NCBI RefSeq assembly: GCF_022201045.2
Contig: NC_068560.1
Coordinates: forward strand, 37,845,001 to 37,909,000
DNA length: 64,000 bases
Direction of reading: 5' to 3'
Source of the DNA: Citrus sinensis
Lineage: Eukaryota > Streptophyta > Magnoliopsida > Sapindales > Rutaceae
Shown: positions 26,469 through 38,500 of the stretch, piece by piece
Layout: each line of letters opens with the position of its first letter
Position numbering within the stretch: position 1 is the first letter of the stretch
Made by a program: the position numbers and the translations under genes
The notes under the pieces: generated by a model
Told to the model about the DNA's origin: nothing
Databases searched by the model: none
The model's input: the letters and a program-made list of their open reading frames with translations, nothing else

Positions 26469-27188
26469 AATTTAAAATTACAATTCCGACCCTATCAGAA
26501 ATTATAATTCTAACCCTAGGCCCCAATCACCTCAGATTGGTTTAGGATGAAGTTTGACAAATAGTTGGCCCCCGAATCACGTGCCCACTGGGCCCACCAA
26601 ATAACGTTATGATCAATGGAAAAGTATATTGAAAGAGACTTCATAAATCATACTGTGGACCCAAATGTAGGGCCAGCCTTTTGTAGGTTATGATCAGATT
26701 CGGATGCACGTAGAGGGGTGCCCACTGCCAATCGGCCCAACCTCCTCTTTCGTCTTCATCTTCCCCCACTTTTTTTTAATCCCATTAAAATATTTTGAAC
26801 AGTACAAAAGTCTCTGAGCACCTCCGTTAGTCACAAGATAACTTTAATGAAACTTATTCTTCATAAACCCCATTCTTTCAAATTTTTATTATTATTGTTT
26901 AAACCTCATTGCAAGAATTTTTTTTGCCAAAAACAGTTTCAAATACCCCTTTAAGATTTTGATTGCTATAACTTACAATATAAAATTTGTGAAATTTGTA
27001 TTTGTCAATTTAAAACTCCTAAAATTGGGTTTAAAAAACAAAAGAGGATTTATATGATATTTTACTGTCAAAAATTTTTAAGAAAAGAAAAAAATTGTAG
27101 GTATGAAGATGATTTTTCTTTCTTAAAAAAATATTTGTCATTAGAGTGTGGGTTAAATTTGAAATTTTCCCTTTACATAGTTTTAATG
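26469..27188. other. AT-rich spacer without recognised features
   Basis: Unique-looking sequence. No coding frame with a domain and no clear repeat ends were seen. Confidence 0.5.
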
Positions 27189-27488
27189 AAAGTTAAAATT
27201 ATCGCTGAGTGGCTCCCTCACGATTGTGAGGGTAGTGGTTCGAATCCTCACAAAAGTATTGTAGGGACTTAATTTTTTTTTCAAATTTGAGTGATGATAG
27301 TCTTCTCTCTTTTGAAATGTGAGTGAAGTTGACGTCCCTCAAAATATTAGAGAGTGTTAGAATGTAAGATTTAATGTAAACTAGTCTCAGTAATTATCTG
27401 ATTATAAATATCAGTTATAGTATCATTTAATATGAGTTGTAACCTGAGTAATAGTTTCACGTAATTTTAAAAAATAAAAGTTAAAATT
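27189..27488 (+). mobile_element. SINE family A, copy 1, complete with target duplication
   Basis: Body 27201-27476 lies between exact 12-base repeats AAAGTTAAAATT (27189-27200 and 27477-27488). It opens with a tRNA-like RNA polymerase III promoter: A box TCGCTGAGTGG and B box GGTTCGAATCC. A short hairpin (CTCACAAAAGTATTGTAGGG) follows. The body carries GAAATGTGAGTGAAG and TCCCTCAAAATATTAGAGAG, words shared with copies at 29879, 39765 and 48940. It ends A-rich. Confidence 0.88.
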
Positions 27489-27512
27489 GTAAAATTCCTA
27501 AAAGGATTTTTT

Positions 27513-27514
<2 letters not shown>

Positions 27515-27550
<36 letters not shown>
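27515..27550. repeat. Poly-G tract of 36 bases
   Basis: A pure G run as written, just after the SINE at 27201-27476 and preceded by TTTTTTTT. Its true length is uncertain in any sequencing technology. Confidence 0.9.
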
Positions 27551-27551
<1 letters not shown>

Positions 27552-28533
27552 GGGATGGGGTTGTGGGTCAACACTTCAACTTTAAAATCACTTTTGTCAT
27601 CACCACTCTCCAGATTGTAACTATGCATGATAATTGGGGATGGTTATCTAGATCGAGAGTTGTTTATTAATTTAATTCAATACGAATTAAATAGGTTTGG
27701 TCTGACAAAAAAATTAATTTGTTTAATTAAAGGTGGGTGAATTTGATTTGAGTCACTGAATAAACTAATAGCATTCAGGTTTGAGATCACTAACTCATTT
27801 ATTATGATTCATTTAATAAATGAGTGAATTCAATTTGGATTTTAATTATTGTTATTTGTATTATTAAAGATTTGTAGTTTAGTGTTTAGATGACTAGATG
27901 TTTTAATCATAGGATATGATTTTGATTATTCGTATTTTACAAGATGTTAAATTTGTGATTTTTATATTTTATTTTGTTTAGTTTTTATTTTTAATTATTA
28001 TTTTATAAACGAATCCATATTCAATTTGATTCGTTTATAATGGCTAAACATATTGTAAATAAATTTAGATTTGATTCTATTAGTATATTAATTTTATTAA
28101 ATCAATTAAAAGAATCGAATTGAATACTCATTTACTAAAAGAATTTAATTCAAATCAGCGGTGTTTTGACACAATTATTTTAAAGTTCGAATCGAATACC
28201 ATTTGTTTATTCATTTTGCCACCCCTACTAATAATGCATTGGATGACTTGTGGGTGGGCACTATTTGATTCAATTTTTTAACCCAACTGAGTTGAATAAA
28301 AACAAAAAAATTTAAGGATTATGAATTGAACTAAACTAAAATTAGTTCACTTTAATTTGATTCGGTTTGATTTTTTTTTTCCCAATGACTGAATTTTTGT
28401 TTTTACCCATCCCTTAATTACACTAGATAAAAGATGCCAACAAAATGGGTCATCATCACCAATATTCTCATATTTATGGAGAATGCTACTGCATTATTTA
28501 TTTATTTGTTTATTATTATTGTTGCTATTATTA
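27551..28533. other. AT-rich spacer
   Basis: No gene or defined repeat is recognised. The text repeats words such as TTGATTCGTTTA and AATTCAATTTGG, suggesting decayed repeat sequence. Confidence 0.4.
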
Positions 28534-29101
28534 GGGTTAATTACCCCAGGATGATACATGTTTTGACAGTTTTTAAAAAAGTGACATGTTTTAAAAATAC
28601 TCGAAAAGGTGACATTCCATTAACTTTTGTCATTAATTTTAAACGACCAAGGGAAAAATTGAAAAAAAATAGATTTTTTTTATAAAGCCAAAGAGATTAA
28701 AATATTGGATTTATATAATGCTTTAAAATTCATAGAGATATGCTTCTTTATGTTCACAAATCATTTGGATTCAACAAGAATTTTTTTTTAAAAAAAATTT
28801 GTTTGATTTAACTAAAAAAAGCCATGTTAATTAGACTTAGATTTAATTTTATATATTTTTTATTTAAAAAAATAAAAATAAGCGAGTAGGAGCAAAAATA
28901 TTATTTTGTAACTAATTTTAGGGATAGTAATGTCATTTTGTAAATTAATTGTACGGATAGAAATATTATTTTGTAATTAATTTTACTATTTCCGTTAAAG
29001 TTAACGGCAAAAGTTAATGAATGTCACCCACTTAAGTATTTTTAAAAAATGTCACATTTTTAAAATTTATCAAAAAATGTACCACCCACAAATAATTAAC
29101 C
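28534..29101. mobile_element. MITE with long inverted ends
   Basis: The left end from GGTTAATTACCCC and the inverted right end from GGTTAATTATTTG stay alike for about 110 bases, sharing TTTAAAAATACT and GGTGACATT. The flanks are an ATT-rich microsatellite, so the target duplication (ATTATTA on both sides) cannot be judged. Likely Mutator-type by the long ends. Confidence 0.7.
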
Positions 29102-29142
29102 ATTATTATTATTATTACTACTACTACTACTACTACTACTAC
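29102..29142. repeat. (ATT)n(ACT)n microsatellite
   Basis: ATT units followed by about nine ACT units, directly at the right edge of the MITE at 28534-29101. Confidence 0.9.
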
Positions 29143-29870
29143 ATCTAAGAGACAATCTGTTACCTTATATCCAATTAACATTATTATTTTTTAATTGTAT
29201 ATTGGTTTTACAATCAGAAACTTATTGTGAATCGATGTTCATACAATAATGTCATATCCAAGGTCAATGCGGATGGTTTAAAAATCAAAGGCGGTAAAGA
29301 TGGGATCGACTCTTCTTTTTAATATGGGAGATAGTTATAATTCATCTTTCTTTCTTTTTTTGGAAAAAAGTGTAAAATTATAATGCTAAATAATGATGTT
29401 TGACATCAACTAATAATAATAGTATTATAAACATTAATTAATAGTATCACAATTCTAACTGTCGTAAGTTAAAACGTAAACAATGCTTCTAGATTCTAAT
29501 ATGCAAATTATAAAGGGTCTACCTACCAGAGCCACATCCAGATTAAACAATTCAAAGATGAGTAATGAGAGTCAAGACTCGAGAGAGAGAGAGAGAGAGC
29601 AGGCGAGTCACTGAATTCTAATGCCAACTCAGAGAGACCGCATTGTGAAATAATTTTTTTTTTTTTTTATCTTAACTAAGAGGTATCATGGGGAGAGCCT
29701 AATTGTGGAAGACACTTTTAAATTCGTATCATAATTTAAATTAAAAGTCCATGCTTAAATCGGAAGATATATATTCTTCTAATAAAAATGATTTTTCTGT
29801 GACTCAAATTAAAAAATAAACTCAATCAAATTATTAAATTATTTAAAGGGACTTCATTATCAACCAAGAT

Positions 29871-30221
29871 TTTATTAGGCCACTTCGGCCTTGGTCGAAG
29901 TGGTGGGCTGCTGCCCTCACAAGCATTGTGAGGACAGCAGTTCTAGCCCCCACAAAAGCATTGTGGGGGCTAAATATTCTTTATATCATTCTCCCTTGCG
30001 AAATACAAATGGAGTATGGACATCCTCTCCTGTGAGGGATTATTTGTATTGGGCATGTACTTCATAGAATTCATTGTAATAATATAAGTCTCAATTATAT
30101 ATATCTGATTATAAATATCAGTATAATACCTTTGTTACAATAAGCAGTTGTTGTAAATATCTGTGTAATGCAGTAATCGGATGATTAATCAATCTCAAAA
30201 AAAAAAAAAAAACTTTATTAG
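29871..30221 (+). mobile_element. SINE family A, copy 2
   Basis: Body 29879-30213 is flanked by TTTATTAG (29871-29878 and 30214-30221) and ends in a run of about 17 A. The B-box position reads AGTTCTAGCCC, a weakened version of the family B box. The hairpin after it (CCCCCACAAAAGCATTGTGGGGG) and the end words TCTCAATTAT and ATAAATATCAG are shared with the other copies. Confidence 0.8.
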
Positions 30222-32020
30222 TACCGCATTGTGAAATATTAAAAAAGAACAACCAACCGCTACTGGTTACGAAGACCGAGCCAAAGCGCACAGTAGCCGA
30301 CATTGTTGCGTTGTTTGCTAGCTAGCTCACTAGCTGACTGACAAGCTGTGCTCATTTCTGAACTAAAAGCCAATGAGCTTAACTAGATATTGCTTTGGTG
30401 ACGATCGACATGACTGCCTGCACACATGCCATTGTTTGAACTTTGGTGCTTTCCTTCCTTTTTCTTTTCAATTATTTTTATTTGTTTTTTGAACCAAAAA
30501 AAAAAAAAGGCATTGAATAGTGAATACAAACTACATCGTACAATCCCAACTTATTTCGCATTGACCATTTCGGGATCTCCAGTGTCCCACTCACAATATT
30601 ACATTTGCAAATTCCAATGCATATTCAATTAAGGAGGAGCAATTTTAGGATTTTAGTCTTAAACTAAGGGTGGGACTAGTGCTGAATTTTGCAAAAATAA
30701 AAAATGCGTTTGGCCGGGGGTTTTCATAATCATAGCTACGAAGAAAAATTATGGACCCAATGATATATTAAATATAAATATGAAATTTTGGTTTAAAAAT
30801 AATAAACACACAATAATTTTTAATATGTTTATGCAATAATTTTTGTTTAAAAATATTTTAAAATAAAATAATAAATAATTTTTTATTACTACATTATTTT
30901 ACTTATTTATTCATTTTTTCAAAAATATCTAAAATAACAAAAAGATAAATTTAAAATTTATGCATATCACATAACTATTTTAAAATAATTTTTATAAAAA
31001 TTATATCAAATATAATTTTACTATTTATATTTTCCAGATAAACTACCAACCGCATTTTACTTTTTTTTTTTTTAAATTTTTTTATGTTACTTTTAAAATA
31101 AACTATCAAACGCGTTTTTATTTTCACCAAAAACTAATCTTTCTTATTTTTTTAAAAAAAATCAAAAATATTATTTAAAAAACAACAATAACAAACGCAC
31201 CCTAAAAAAACTGGATATAACTTCTGAATTAAGCGGCATTCATTTTAGTTAGTAAATTGAAGAATAACTAAAGTAAACGACAAAAGAGAAAAATATCCAC
31301 TGAGCGATGAGAGAGAGAGAGAGAGAGATGCCCTGTACCTAAAATTGGAATCATATGACATTAGAAAAAGAAGAAGCTATGGTCGTCACACTCGCATACT
31401 AACAAAGATAATTGACTTTGATAATAATGACTCGGGGGTATAGTGATTGTGAAAGGAAGGAAGATAAGGTTGATTAGGCAAAGAGAAACAGAGAAGGCCA
31501 TTACTGATATAGCCAAACACGTCCAATCTTTTTGATACTGCACATCTTTCCATTGGCAAGCATACAAAATAGCAATACTTTAGTTTTACTTCTTGGGAGA
31601 AGAAAGATATAAAGCCAACGAGATTAACAAAAAGAAAAGCATCCATTAGATCGTTAGTTCACAAAATGCCCACCGTCGGTCCTGCAGCTTTGCTTGGGAG
31701 GGGGAGGGGGATCCATCCAACCAAATACTCTCTAACTCTCCCCTCCCGCTTCGTGTCTTTAAATTTTAAAACCCACTTGACGATACATAGAGGTTTCGTA
31801 CCTAAAACCAAAAAAAAAAAAATCAAGCTTATTAGAATACATTTTTAAAATAAAAAATAAACCCCCTATCACTCTAGTCTCAACCCATCATTCCAGTCTC
31901 CTATTATTTTAAAAGGCTGGCAAATTAGACGAGACGAGAGTAGGTCAAATGGATGAAAAAAGGCAAACAATAAAGAACTAAAATAAGAAAATGGCTGAAT
32001 GCTTAGCTTATTCTTACTTC
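30222..32020. other. AT-rich spacer and FD 3' flank
   Basis: No gene is supported. A block at about 30707-31202 opens with GCGTTTGGCC and closes with ACAAACGCACCC, an inverted pair typical of hAT-like MITEs in plants. Internal words AAACTATCAAACGCG repeat the theme. A GA repeat lies at 31309-31328. Confidence 0.45.
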
Positions 32021-33036
32021 TCAAAATGGAGCACTTGAGGTTCTATAGAGCGAGGGCTTTTTTGTAAGCTGCCCAGAAGCCGCCAACAACTGTAACACAT
32101 GACGACAGCAAGCGGCTTATTGCTAATTAATTTTAACATAAAAATTAAAAAAAATTTGTATAAAAATTATCACTCGTTCATTGACCTGCTCTAACTGCCT
32201 TCTCAGCTTGGCATTCTCTTTCTCCAAATGGGCAACTTCTTGTTCCAACTCAGTTGTATAAGCCTGCATAAACATAATTTGCCAAAAAAAAAATTTAATT
32301 AAAAAAAACAACCCTCAGTAAAATGAAAAACAAAGAAAGAAAGGAACATTCTGATTTAATAGAAAAGAGGGGGAAAAAAAAGAAAGTGAGGTTCCTGCTT
32401 TCTGGCTCTGGAGCGAGCGGCTGACTCTCGATTCTTCATCATGCGCTTATGTCGGCGATCAGTCAAATGCCCCTCATGTTCTTGAGGCCTTTTGAAGCAA
32501 ATAGAGGACACAACATGAGCAGGAGCCAAAGCATCATCAAAAGGGGAGTTGCAGTTGTTGAGAGGGAAACCCTGTAGCAATTGATGGCTTGGCCTTTGAT
32601 GATGATGAGCCAGAGGGGCAGGGACATTTTCAAGATAATTAAAGCCAGACCCAGAATTCAGGCTCAACAAAGCGCCGCCGTGATGTGGGGCCAAATTGCC
32701 AAAGCAAGAGCTGTTTGAGGGCTCAGCAGTACTGGGGTGTGCAGCAGCAGAAGCTTTTGTTATTGGTGGGTCTTTGTTAAATGGCCTTGCAAAAAAGTCT
32801 TGAAATATTAAAGCTGCACTAGTGTTTGGGATGCCGGTAGTGTTTGGGATGGCAGTGTTAGCGTGATCTTGCAAAGAAGTTAGGCTTATGTCCTGCCAAA
32901 CTTCTTCCATGGATTTTTTGTTAGGGGTGCCTGGCGATGAAGGAGATGAACATGAAGATGATGATTTTGAAATTGAGCTTGAGATTCCATTCTTGTTGTT
33001 TCTAGCTGGAGATGGCCACATGGTGATGGTTCTCAA
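32021..33036 (-). CDS. FD: FD-like bZIP transcription factor, 3 exons, 262 aa
   Basis: Exons, minus strand: 33036-32395, 32263-32186 and 32089-32021, joined in phase 0, giving 262 residues. FD proteins bind DNA in the shoot apex and, with FT and 14-3-3 proteins, activate floral identity genes. Seen here: a Ser-rich N-terminus, the family motif SMEEVWQDISLTSLQ near residue 40, a basic region ending NRESAARSRARKQ (residues about 202-214), a short leucine zipper (AYTTELEQEVAHLEKENAKL), and the C-terminal SAP motif RTSSAPF whose Ser or Thr is phosphorylated for 14-3-3 binding. The first intron starts GA, not GT (CAG|GAACCT), while its acceptor is normal. If unspliced, the frame ends 12 residues on without zipper or SAP motif. 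An alternative start is the ATG at 33021. Confidence 0.92.
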
Positions 33037-33195
33037 GAAGGAGAAAGTTGATCACTAACACGAACAGAAAAGTTTTTTGTGTACTAAGTCGTTATGGTTT
33101 TGGCTTTCAAAATAAAATACAAATTAGAAAATTTACATTTTTTTTAATGCTTCAGTTTAAGAGCTCCTGCGGGTTGTGACTTGGAGTTGGATATC

Positions 33196-33203
33196 ATTTT
33201 ATA
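33196..33203 (-). promoter_or_regulatory. Probable TATA box of the FD-like gene
   Basis: Read on the minus strand, CCCTATAAAATGA lies about 160 bases before the start codon. The spacing allows a leader of about 130 bases. Confidence 0.5.
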
Positions 33204-34622
33204 GGGGCCTTGAAAGAGCTGCTCCCCTGCTTTTGTGCGGTTGTGGTTTTTTTTTTTTTCAATTTTTATTTACAGTAACAAAACATGAAATATAAAATAA
33301 TGGTGTATTTACTAATTGATAATTAAAATAAAGAATAAAATAAAAATAAATTATTTAATTTATTTTTATAAATTAGAATAGAAATTAATTATATTATTAT
33401 TGATGTGTTTATTTTTTTATAATTAAAATAAATTATTACAAGTTATTAAAATAATCTTAATTGATTGTTGTTATTATTTATTATAATAATTATGATTATG
33501 ATCATTATTATTATTCAAAATAATCATTGTTAATAATAATTTTATTATTATTATTAAATAATAAATTATCTATTTACAAATATTACAAAATTTTTATAGG
33601 GATTAAAATGTAAAAGTAACAAAATATAATGGGGGACAATTTGAAGATTATAAAAATGTAATAGGGGTAAAAGTTTGGGAAATGGAAACTCGATTTTTAA
33701 GCCCCCACGCGAATTAAGTTCTCATTTCATAATCTCAAAAATAAATTAGTCCCACATGTTTCATTCCGATCGCCTCTATGTTAATAAATAAATATCATCA
33801 ATTATTCTCATCTCAAATTCTGATTCTCTAATCTTAAAACTAACCACACCCTAAATGGGAAACAAATGTGTCAAGCTTTATACATAAAATACTGCCGAAA
33901 ACCCCTTTAACAATTCTCACTTGTCACCTTCCTTTCTAATTTTGATTTTTGAGGAAACGAATTCTCACTAGTTGCATTGCGCAAAATTTTCACAATTTTT
34001 ATAGCAAATTTTTCTTCCCAATCTAATTGTAATAGAATGTGTTGCAATAATTTTGTCCATTATAGCTACAAAAGCAACACCAGTGGAATTTAGGGCTACA
34101 TTCCTCATCAACGCTGCATAGAATCGTAGACTACTCCTCCATCTTATCGTTACCTAAATCAAGAAGATTCTAACAAATTTTTATTTGTTATATTAATAAT
34201 TTTTTTTTCCTCTCAAACTATCATGGTTGTAGGAATTAGGCGGGACTCCTAACTTAATCTAATAAGTTGTAATATAATAATTTTGATTATCATTGTTGTG
34301 CAAATCAACGATATTCTAGAAAAATTTCTAATTGTAATCAATAAGTTACAGTGTAATTAATATTTTGAGCTACCCACATTGCCGGCAGATCAATGGGTTA
34401 TTATTGATTCTAAATTTTAATATTTCGATATCCAAAGGATATTAAGTATGAGAGTGGGACATTTGTGCCACTTTCTTGCCACAATTACAGAGTGTTTATC
34501 ACCAAATGAATTGGTGTCGAGGATGGCTTATTTCTAATTTAAAAAAGAAAAAAAAAAAGATGATTTACTTTTTAGAAAAAAATTGGAGACTAATTTTTGA
34601 ATCAAGAATTACTTAAAAACGA
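33204..34622. other. AT-rich upstream region of FD
   Basis: Long stretches of A and T with TTATTA words at 33470-33560. No gene. No defined repeat ends. Confidence 0.45.
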
Positions 34623-35591
34623 AAAAAGTATGGGAAATTTATACTACTGACCCAACGTTTTAATTTTTCTATCATAAGTAGTCAAACATAAGTTTTTTGC
34701 CCCAAATTACCCTCTTATTTCAACCCAAACTCCTCTCCCTTTTCACCAAACCGTAAGCAGCTTTTCTCTCTTTAATCATGGCGGACGGCGACGGCGACAG
34801 AAAAACTAATTTTGACCAAATACACCCGAACCCGTATCCAGCATCAATTCGACACGATTCTAACAAATTGAATTAGAGTCCAAAACCTTTGTAAGCTAAT
34901 TGAAAGGAATTTGGTTTTGTAGAACTGTTGCACATTAGGTATTTGATGAAATGTTTCTTAGATTATTTATCCTTTGTTATTGTATAACCAAATGTTAAGA
35001 GGCAGTTTTGGTGCAATTGTCTTTTGGTGCGACAGGCAGTCAGTCGCACAAAATTGGTGCAACATGGTGCATGTCTCACCCGATCTGTGTGTGATGGGTG
35101 CCGGGGCCAGCAACCCATCGCATAAATTTTGTGAAGATCGCACCAAATTCGTGTGATGGACATATTGTCACCCACACCAACAACCTCAACCACACACCAC
35201 CAACATCACAAACACTTCAATTCTCCATCACCATCACTAACCCAACACAATAACAACAACATAAAACAAGAACACACAATAGAACATGTAATAAAACCTA
35301 TAGTTTTTGAACTAACCATTGATTTTAGATCTTGGTAGCGATTTTGGTGATGTTGGCCACGGAGGATGGACTCCGATGTACTGTGGGAAGTCGCCGATGA
35401 TGAGTGGCCGATTTGGGTGAGAGGTTGAGAGAGATCGTTCCGTTAGAGAGAGAAAGCTTGGCGAGAATGACAGGGATATTTTCGTCACTTGATGCGTTTT
35501 TTGCCTAATATTGATAGAAATAAATTTTAGGGATTAATTGGGAAAAATACAAATTTTTTGTGATCAATTTTATAAATTTCCCAAAAGGTAC
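34623..35591. mobile_element. Mutator-like element 3, short non-autonomous
   Basis: Element 34632-35582 has the same termini as MULEs 1 and 2 (GGGAAATTTATA and its inverted form). Its left end also shares ACCAAACCGTAAGCAGCTTTTC-like words with MULE 2's left end, in shorter matches. The flanks AAAAAGTAT and AAAAGGTAC agree at 7 of 9 bases, a likely aged target duplication. Internal hairpins on GGTGCGACAGG lie at about 35025-35049, with weaker units to 35150. There is no transposase. It must have moved by a transposase supplied from another copy. Confidence 0.85.
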
Positions 35592-38500
35592 ACACTCCAA
35601 TACATGATAAAATAAGATGTAAAAAATTTATTTTTTAATTTTTTAATTTATTTTTACTTTAATAAACTAAGAGATTTTTATTAGATAATAACTTTGAACA
35701 TAAATATCCATAACTTAGATAGGGTTTTTTTTTTTTTTTTTATGGGAGCAGGTAAATGCTTTTCTTTATCACGGGTTAATAGGGAAAAAAGACACTGTAG
35801 CATTTTAAGAGAGTAAGCAAGAGAACTACTTTAACAAATAATTCTGTTTTTTTTTTTTTAATCCATGGAATCTATATATATTCCACATATATAAGCCAAG
35901 GAAAGGATGATACTTATGGTCCCTCTATGATATTGTTTAAAAATCCCAACATTAATAGTAAGATTAAATGTGGATCATTAGATGGAATCTATGTCTATAA
36001 TAATTAAAGTATTTGTTATGTAGATGACTTTTTATTGATTAAATAAGTTAAGTTCGATAAAAGATAAGAAATCATACTTGTTAAATAAGATAGAGAGAGA
36101 TTTAGGCCGAGTTGGACAGTTATACTTTAAAATTTATAACATCAAAATATTTGATAAACACTGACTATTATAACTTAAAATTTAAGTTGATTCGATTTTT
36201 ACACTTGTATAAAAAAAATTATAATATTTTTATTAATTTTATCAAAATAATTATTTAAAAATTATATTTACTACATAATATTAATTTTTATTTTATAATT
36301 ATATTTTTTTTCTAGCCAAAGCGACAATACATCAATACTAGAAAGGACTTTACAACTTAAAAATAAATCATACCAATCAAATAATTCATAATATGTCGGT
36401 ATTGATACTATAATTCTTTCTTTTAACAGAATCATCGAGAAATTCATTATATAATCAAACATAAGTGTAAGGTTGACCCCACACACAGAATTTCTTGTCT
36501 TTGAACTTGAAGACGGAAGAGAGCCGCTTCTACTTTTTCTTTTCAGAATAACTTTGTTATGCTTTGGAAATAAAAACGAAAATAAAGCTACTGTTTGCAG
36601 AAATGTTAATTTTTTTATGTTGGCTTTATTCTCCGATCTTATTATTATGCAGCAGAAACTACCTTAGAACTGGCGAAATAATATTGTAGTTTGTTTATTA
36701 GTGAATTTTTATTATTATTTTTTTTTATATTATTGGTACAAAATTGTTGGGTTCAAACTCAACTGCACGAGTAGAGAGATCTAGTTGTCATTGGTTAGTA
36801 TATTTATAAATTTAGTTACAAAATTTATGACTGCTAAAACGTACAAGTATTATTACAACTTTACAAGTACAAACAAAAAGACACCGATGATCTCAATATT
36901 ATTATATATTAAGAGCATCCAAGCCCAGTACTCTGCCTCAGGGTTTGATGTAGGGAAAGATGAGAGATGCAACGGGAGATTGGAAAGTGAAACAGAGATC
37001 ACAGAAGAAAGATGAAAGATAAAAGAGTGCACTTTTTGTCACCTGTGGGTAATGGCGATGTCCCAAATGGGTGCTGTTTCTTTATCTGACTGCAAGCTAT
37101 TTGCCTATGCCCTGCACTGAAAAGAGATTCCCCCAAAACCCTATTATTATTTTTCTCCCTTTCTCCCCGTTCTCTGCCGTAAGCATTTTTCTCTGGTTTC
37201 TTGTTTTAAAAGAAAATTTCCGCATTTGTGCAAGCAAATTCCGAGAGATGCAACTAAATGTTATTAGCCAGAACAGGTATGGGTATGCATCTTCAATTAA
37301 TGAATCCATCAACGATCCATTTCCGGCAACAACGTTACAGATTTATAAGTCGCAAGCTGACTGTAGCAGCCGGCCCTCCAATAATAGGCCATTTACAAAT
37401 CCCGAGAGCTTTGTCCTTACAGTAGGTCTTCATTGATTTACCAAACTTATGGTCCCCCGTAATAGAATAAAAATTCTTCACTACTTGATTATTAATTAAT
37501 AGTAATAGGCTAGTATACAAGTACCTGGATGATGAATGTTGAAAGCGGTACCCCCTCGATTTGTCTTCTAGTGGATGCATAAATCAATGAAAAGCGGCCA
37601 GATGCTGCAATGAAAGTAGTGGCACGTGGCACCTCTAGACTACCGGGAATTCGGTAAGTACAGACGCACGGACACACATTTTAACATGCTGACCACATTC
37701 ATGGAATCCAAACTAACTTTTTTTTTTCTTTTCCTTCCCATTAGTAAGAGAGGAATAGTAATGGAGGTACTCTTGTCCCTTTGCCGCTTTAGTAACTCTA
37801 ACCCACACCTTAATATCAATCATAGGATTTTGAGGGTGTGAGTTTAAGCCTCCACATAAATTATTTATCTTTTTAAATATTTGGATAAGATAATTATCTT
37901 CTCAATATTAATAGATTTTGATTTTTGAGCTAATAGGTGGTAGATTTAAGAAATATACCATAAATACATATATCCATATCTCAAAAAATACCACTTCGCA
38001 ATATAATGCTATTTGCTTGATCGGTGCTAGTGGATTCTACTACTACTAGTAGAAAAGAAGTTGGTAAAACTTAACACAATCCAAATCTTCGATATGAATA
38101 CGACATGAGTAGATAAGTATGAGTCGTTAAATTTAACAAGATTATTGAATGGTCAAGTTCGAATTTATACAATCTTTTTGCATGCTAGGTTATGATTAAA
38201 GTTGTTAACTCATTTATCTGATTAATGACATGATTTTTTTTTCTAAATTAATTTATAAGTTTTTATCATCGAAACTTAAATATTAGACATAATTTTCTGT
38301 CTCTTTTTTTTTTTATTGGGAAGGATGAATATATATATGATATTTCATTTATAAAATTTTATATAGATTTAGAATTTTAATAGTATAAATGTGAAATATT
38401 TTGGTAAAGATACAAAAGAAAAAAGAAATCTCTGACCATATTAAAGTCAAGGATGAGGTAAAAGATAAAAAAAAAAAAGATTTCAATATACTATAAGATA

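Noticed and set aside
27201-27245. tRNA gene by A and B boxes
   Set aside because: The cloverleaf is not complete, and the sequence continues into a SINE body with a target duplication.
28434-28685. Open frame with hydrophobic segment
   Set aside because: Its second half lies in the inverted end of the MITE at 28534-29101, so it is repeat sequence.
31361-31646. Overlapping minus-strand frames downstream of FD
   Set aside because: No domain, and the place fits the 3' flank of the FD-like gene.
37071-37436. Open frame of 121 codons
   Set aside because: No domain or recognisable composition, no splice partners, and it lies in a region of repeats.
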